Under the pieces are notes generated by a model. The model saw only the letters and a list, made by a program, of their open reading frames with translations. It did no database searches and had not been told where the DNA came from. The position numbers and the translations under genes are program-made. From assembly GCF_027942865.1 (NCBI RefSeq), contig NC_134509.1, positions 29,830,197 through 29,894,196 of the forward strand: a DNA stretch of 64,000 nt, given 5' to 3'. Positions 63,326-64,000 of this stretch are shown piece after piece (position 1 is the first letter of the stretch; each line of letters begins with the position of its first letter). The DNA comes from Odontesthes bonariensis. Lineage: Eukaryota; Chordata; Actinopteri; Atheriniformes; Atherinopsidae.

Positions 63326-64000
63326 TAGTGGTGGGCATAGATTAATTTTTTTAATCTAGATTAATCTCACTGAAATCTTGAAATTAATCTAGATTAAAAT
63401 GGCTCATTCAGAATATGCGTGCTACCCAAGTAATGACTAAAAATCAGTCTTTGAGATAGGGTTTCTTAATACAGGGGGTGCATTAAACCAGGTGCTCATT
63501 TCCTGTTTCCAAAACCCATCACTGATTGCTTGACAAAGCTGTTCTACTTTGATATTTGGTGAAGAAAAAAAAACATGCTCAATAAAATGTACTTGTGTTA
63601 AACGGGTTATTCAGTTAAACATGGAAATTAGTACGGTAAGCCTACAAGGTTTACATCAGTAGCTTTTCGTTAATCAGTCCAAGCGCTACTTTTCCTTCTT
63701 CTACCAGTCACTAACCCAGCTTATTCACATGCATGGCTCCAGCAGTTTCTCTGGCTTCGCCAACTTCTCATATTCAGCAGTTGGGAGGGCCAGATGGTGC
63801 TGCTGTTGAGATAGCGTTGTGTGCAGTGCGTCTCTGTTGCGGCTCACGCGCTTGATCATCTCGAGGGTGGAATTCCACCGTGTTGGAACCAGGGCTGGAC
63901 TGGGGAAATATTTCAGGCCGGGCATTTTTAACCAAGACCAGGCCACCACCAGGTATTGAAGGGGAAAAAATGAAGTGCGCTGTGAAAGCGTGTTTTTTTT
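63326..64000 (-). mobile_element. hAT-type element, cut by the window edge
   Basis: Left end TAGTGGTGGGCATAGATTAA with repeated 'ttaatctagattaa' motifs, a terminal pattern known from fish hAT elements. The interior encodes a transposase fragment on the minus strand (63725-63949). The right end is outside the window, so no target duplication can be checked. Confidence 0.65.
63725..63949 (-). pseudogene. hAT (BED-type) transposase fragment
   Basis: The minus strand reads LKYFPSPALVPTRWNSTLEM, IKRVSRNRDALHTTLSQQQ, then EKLAKPEKLLEPCM. 'PTRWNST..M..R' is the conserved block of hAT transposases upstream of the dimerisation region. N- and C-terminal parts are absent or beyond the window. Confidence 0.78.

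Overview
This window is genomic DNA from a ray-finned (teleost) fish. The evidence is spliced, AT-rich, low-density genes of vertebrate type (a 7TM receptor, ecto-ADP-ribosyltransferases, a VWA7-like gene) embedded in a dense mixture of fish-type transposable elements: Tx1-type L1, CR1/L2, BEL/Pao, chromodomain Ty3/gypsy, Gmr1-like, Tigger, Harbinger, hAT and IS3EU-like. The species cannot be named from the sequence. No prokaryotic features (operons, CRISPR, Shine-Dalgarno sites) are present.

Layout. 0.9-2.1 kb: a class-A GPCR whose single coding exon is cut by a 346-bp solo LTR. 3.4-21 kb: a cluster of ecto-ADP-ribosyltransferase (ART) copies, all on the minus strand. A1 is intact, A2 is frameshifted, B1 is 5'-truncated, A3 is split by a 2.3-kb nested element, A4 is a fragment, and B2 is open but lacks the catalytic glutamate. 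A 2.06-kb direct duplication (4464-6519 and 14577-16632) links A1/A2 to B1/A3. A Harbinger-like MITE, a Tigger element and a Gmr1-like retroelement (integrase before reverse transcriptase) sit between the copies. 21.5-29.2 kb: one Tx1-type L1 ORF2 on the minus strand, opened by a 1.28-kb hAT element and by an unclassified 2.2-kb insertion. 30-31 kb: the start of a SWIM/YqaJ-type gene, split by a solo LTR. 31.4-36 kb: a 5'-truncated chromodomain gypsy element with a nearly open gag-pol and its 3' LTR. 36.8-37.6 kb: a hairpin element. 37.9-46.75 kb: a complete BEL/Pao element with both LTRs and a 5-bp target duplication. 47.5-48.8 kb: a seventh, plus-strand ART pseudogene, split by a solo LTR. 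49-58 kb: MITEs, a second Tigger, an L1 3' end and a CR1/L2 fragment. 58.5-63.3 kb: exons of a VWA7-like gene that cannot be spliced together as they stand. 63.3 kb to the end: a hAT element.

Host genes and how they relate. The only recurrent host family is the ecto-ART family: seven copies in about 45 kb, of which at most two (A1 and B2) could make a full protein. A1 keeps the arginine-specific R-S-ExE triad. B2 has an N-terminal anchor and a C-terminal hydrophobic tail but carries Q at the catalytic Glu position; B1 and the distant copy C share this change. The cluster looks like a birth-and-death immune-type family that is repeatedly duplicated and broken by transposons.

The most unusual points are the following. 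(1) An 8-bp-TSD insertion nested in the IS3EU-like element carries N-terminal pieces of both a RecQ-like helicase and a SWIM-type protein. (2) Two foldback elements match the reported IS3EU profile (6-bp TSD, TAY...RTA ends). (3) The Gmr1 element has IN upstream of RT and lies between two copies of its own flank, one of which looks like the empty site. (4) Three different genes are each cut by a solo LTR with clean 5-bp target duplications.
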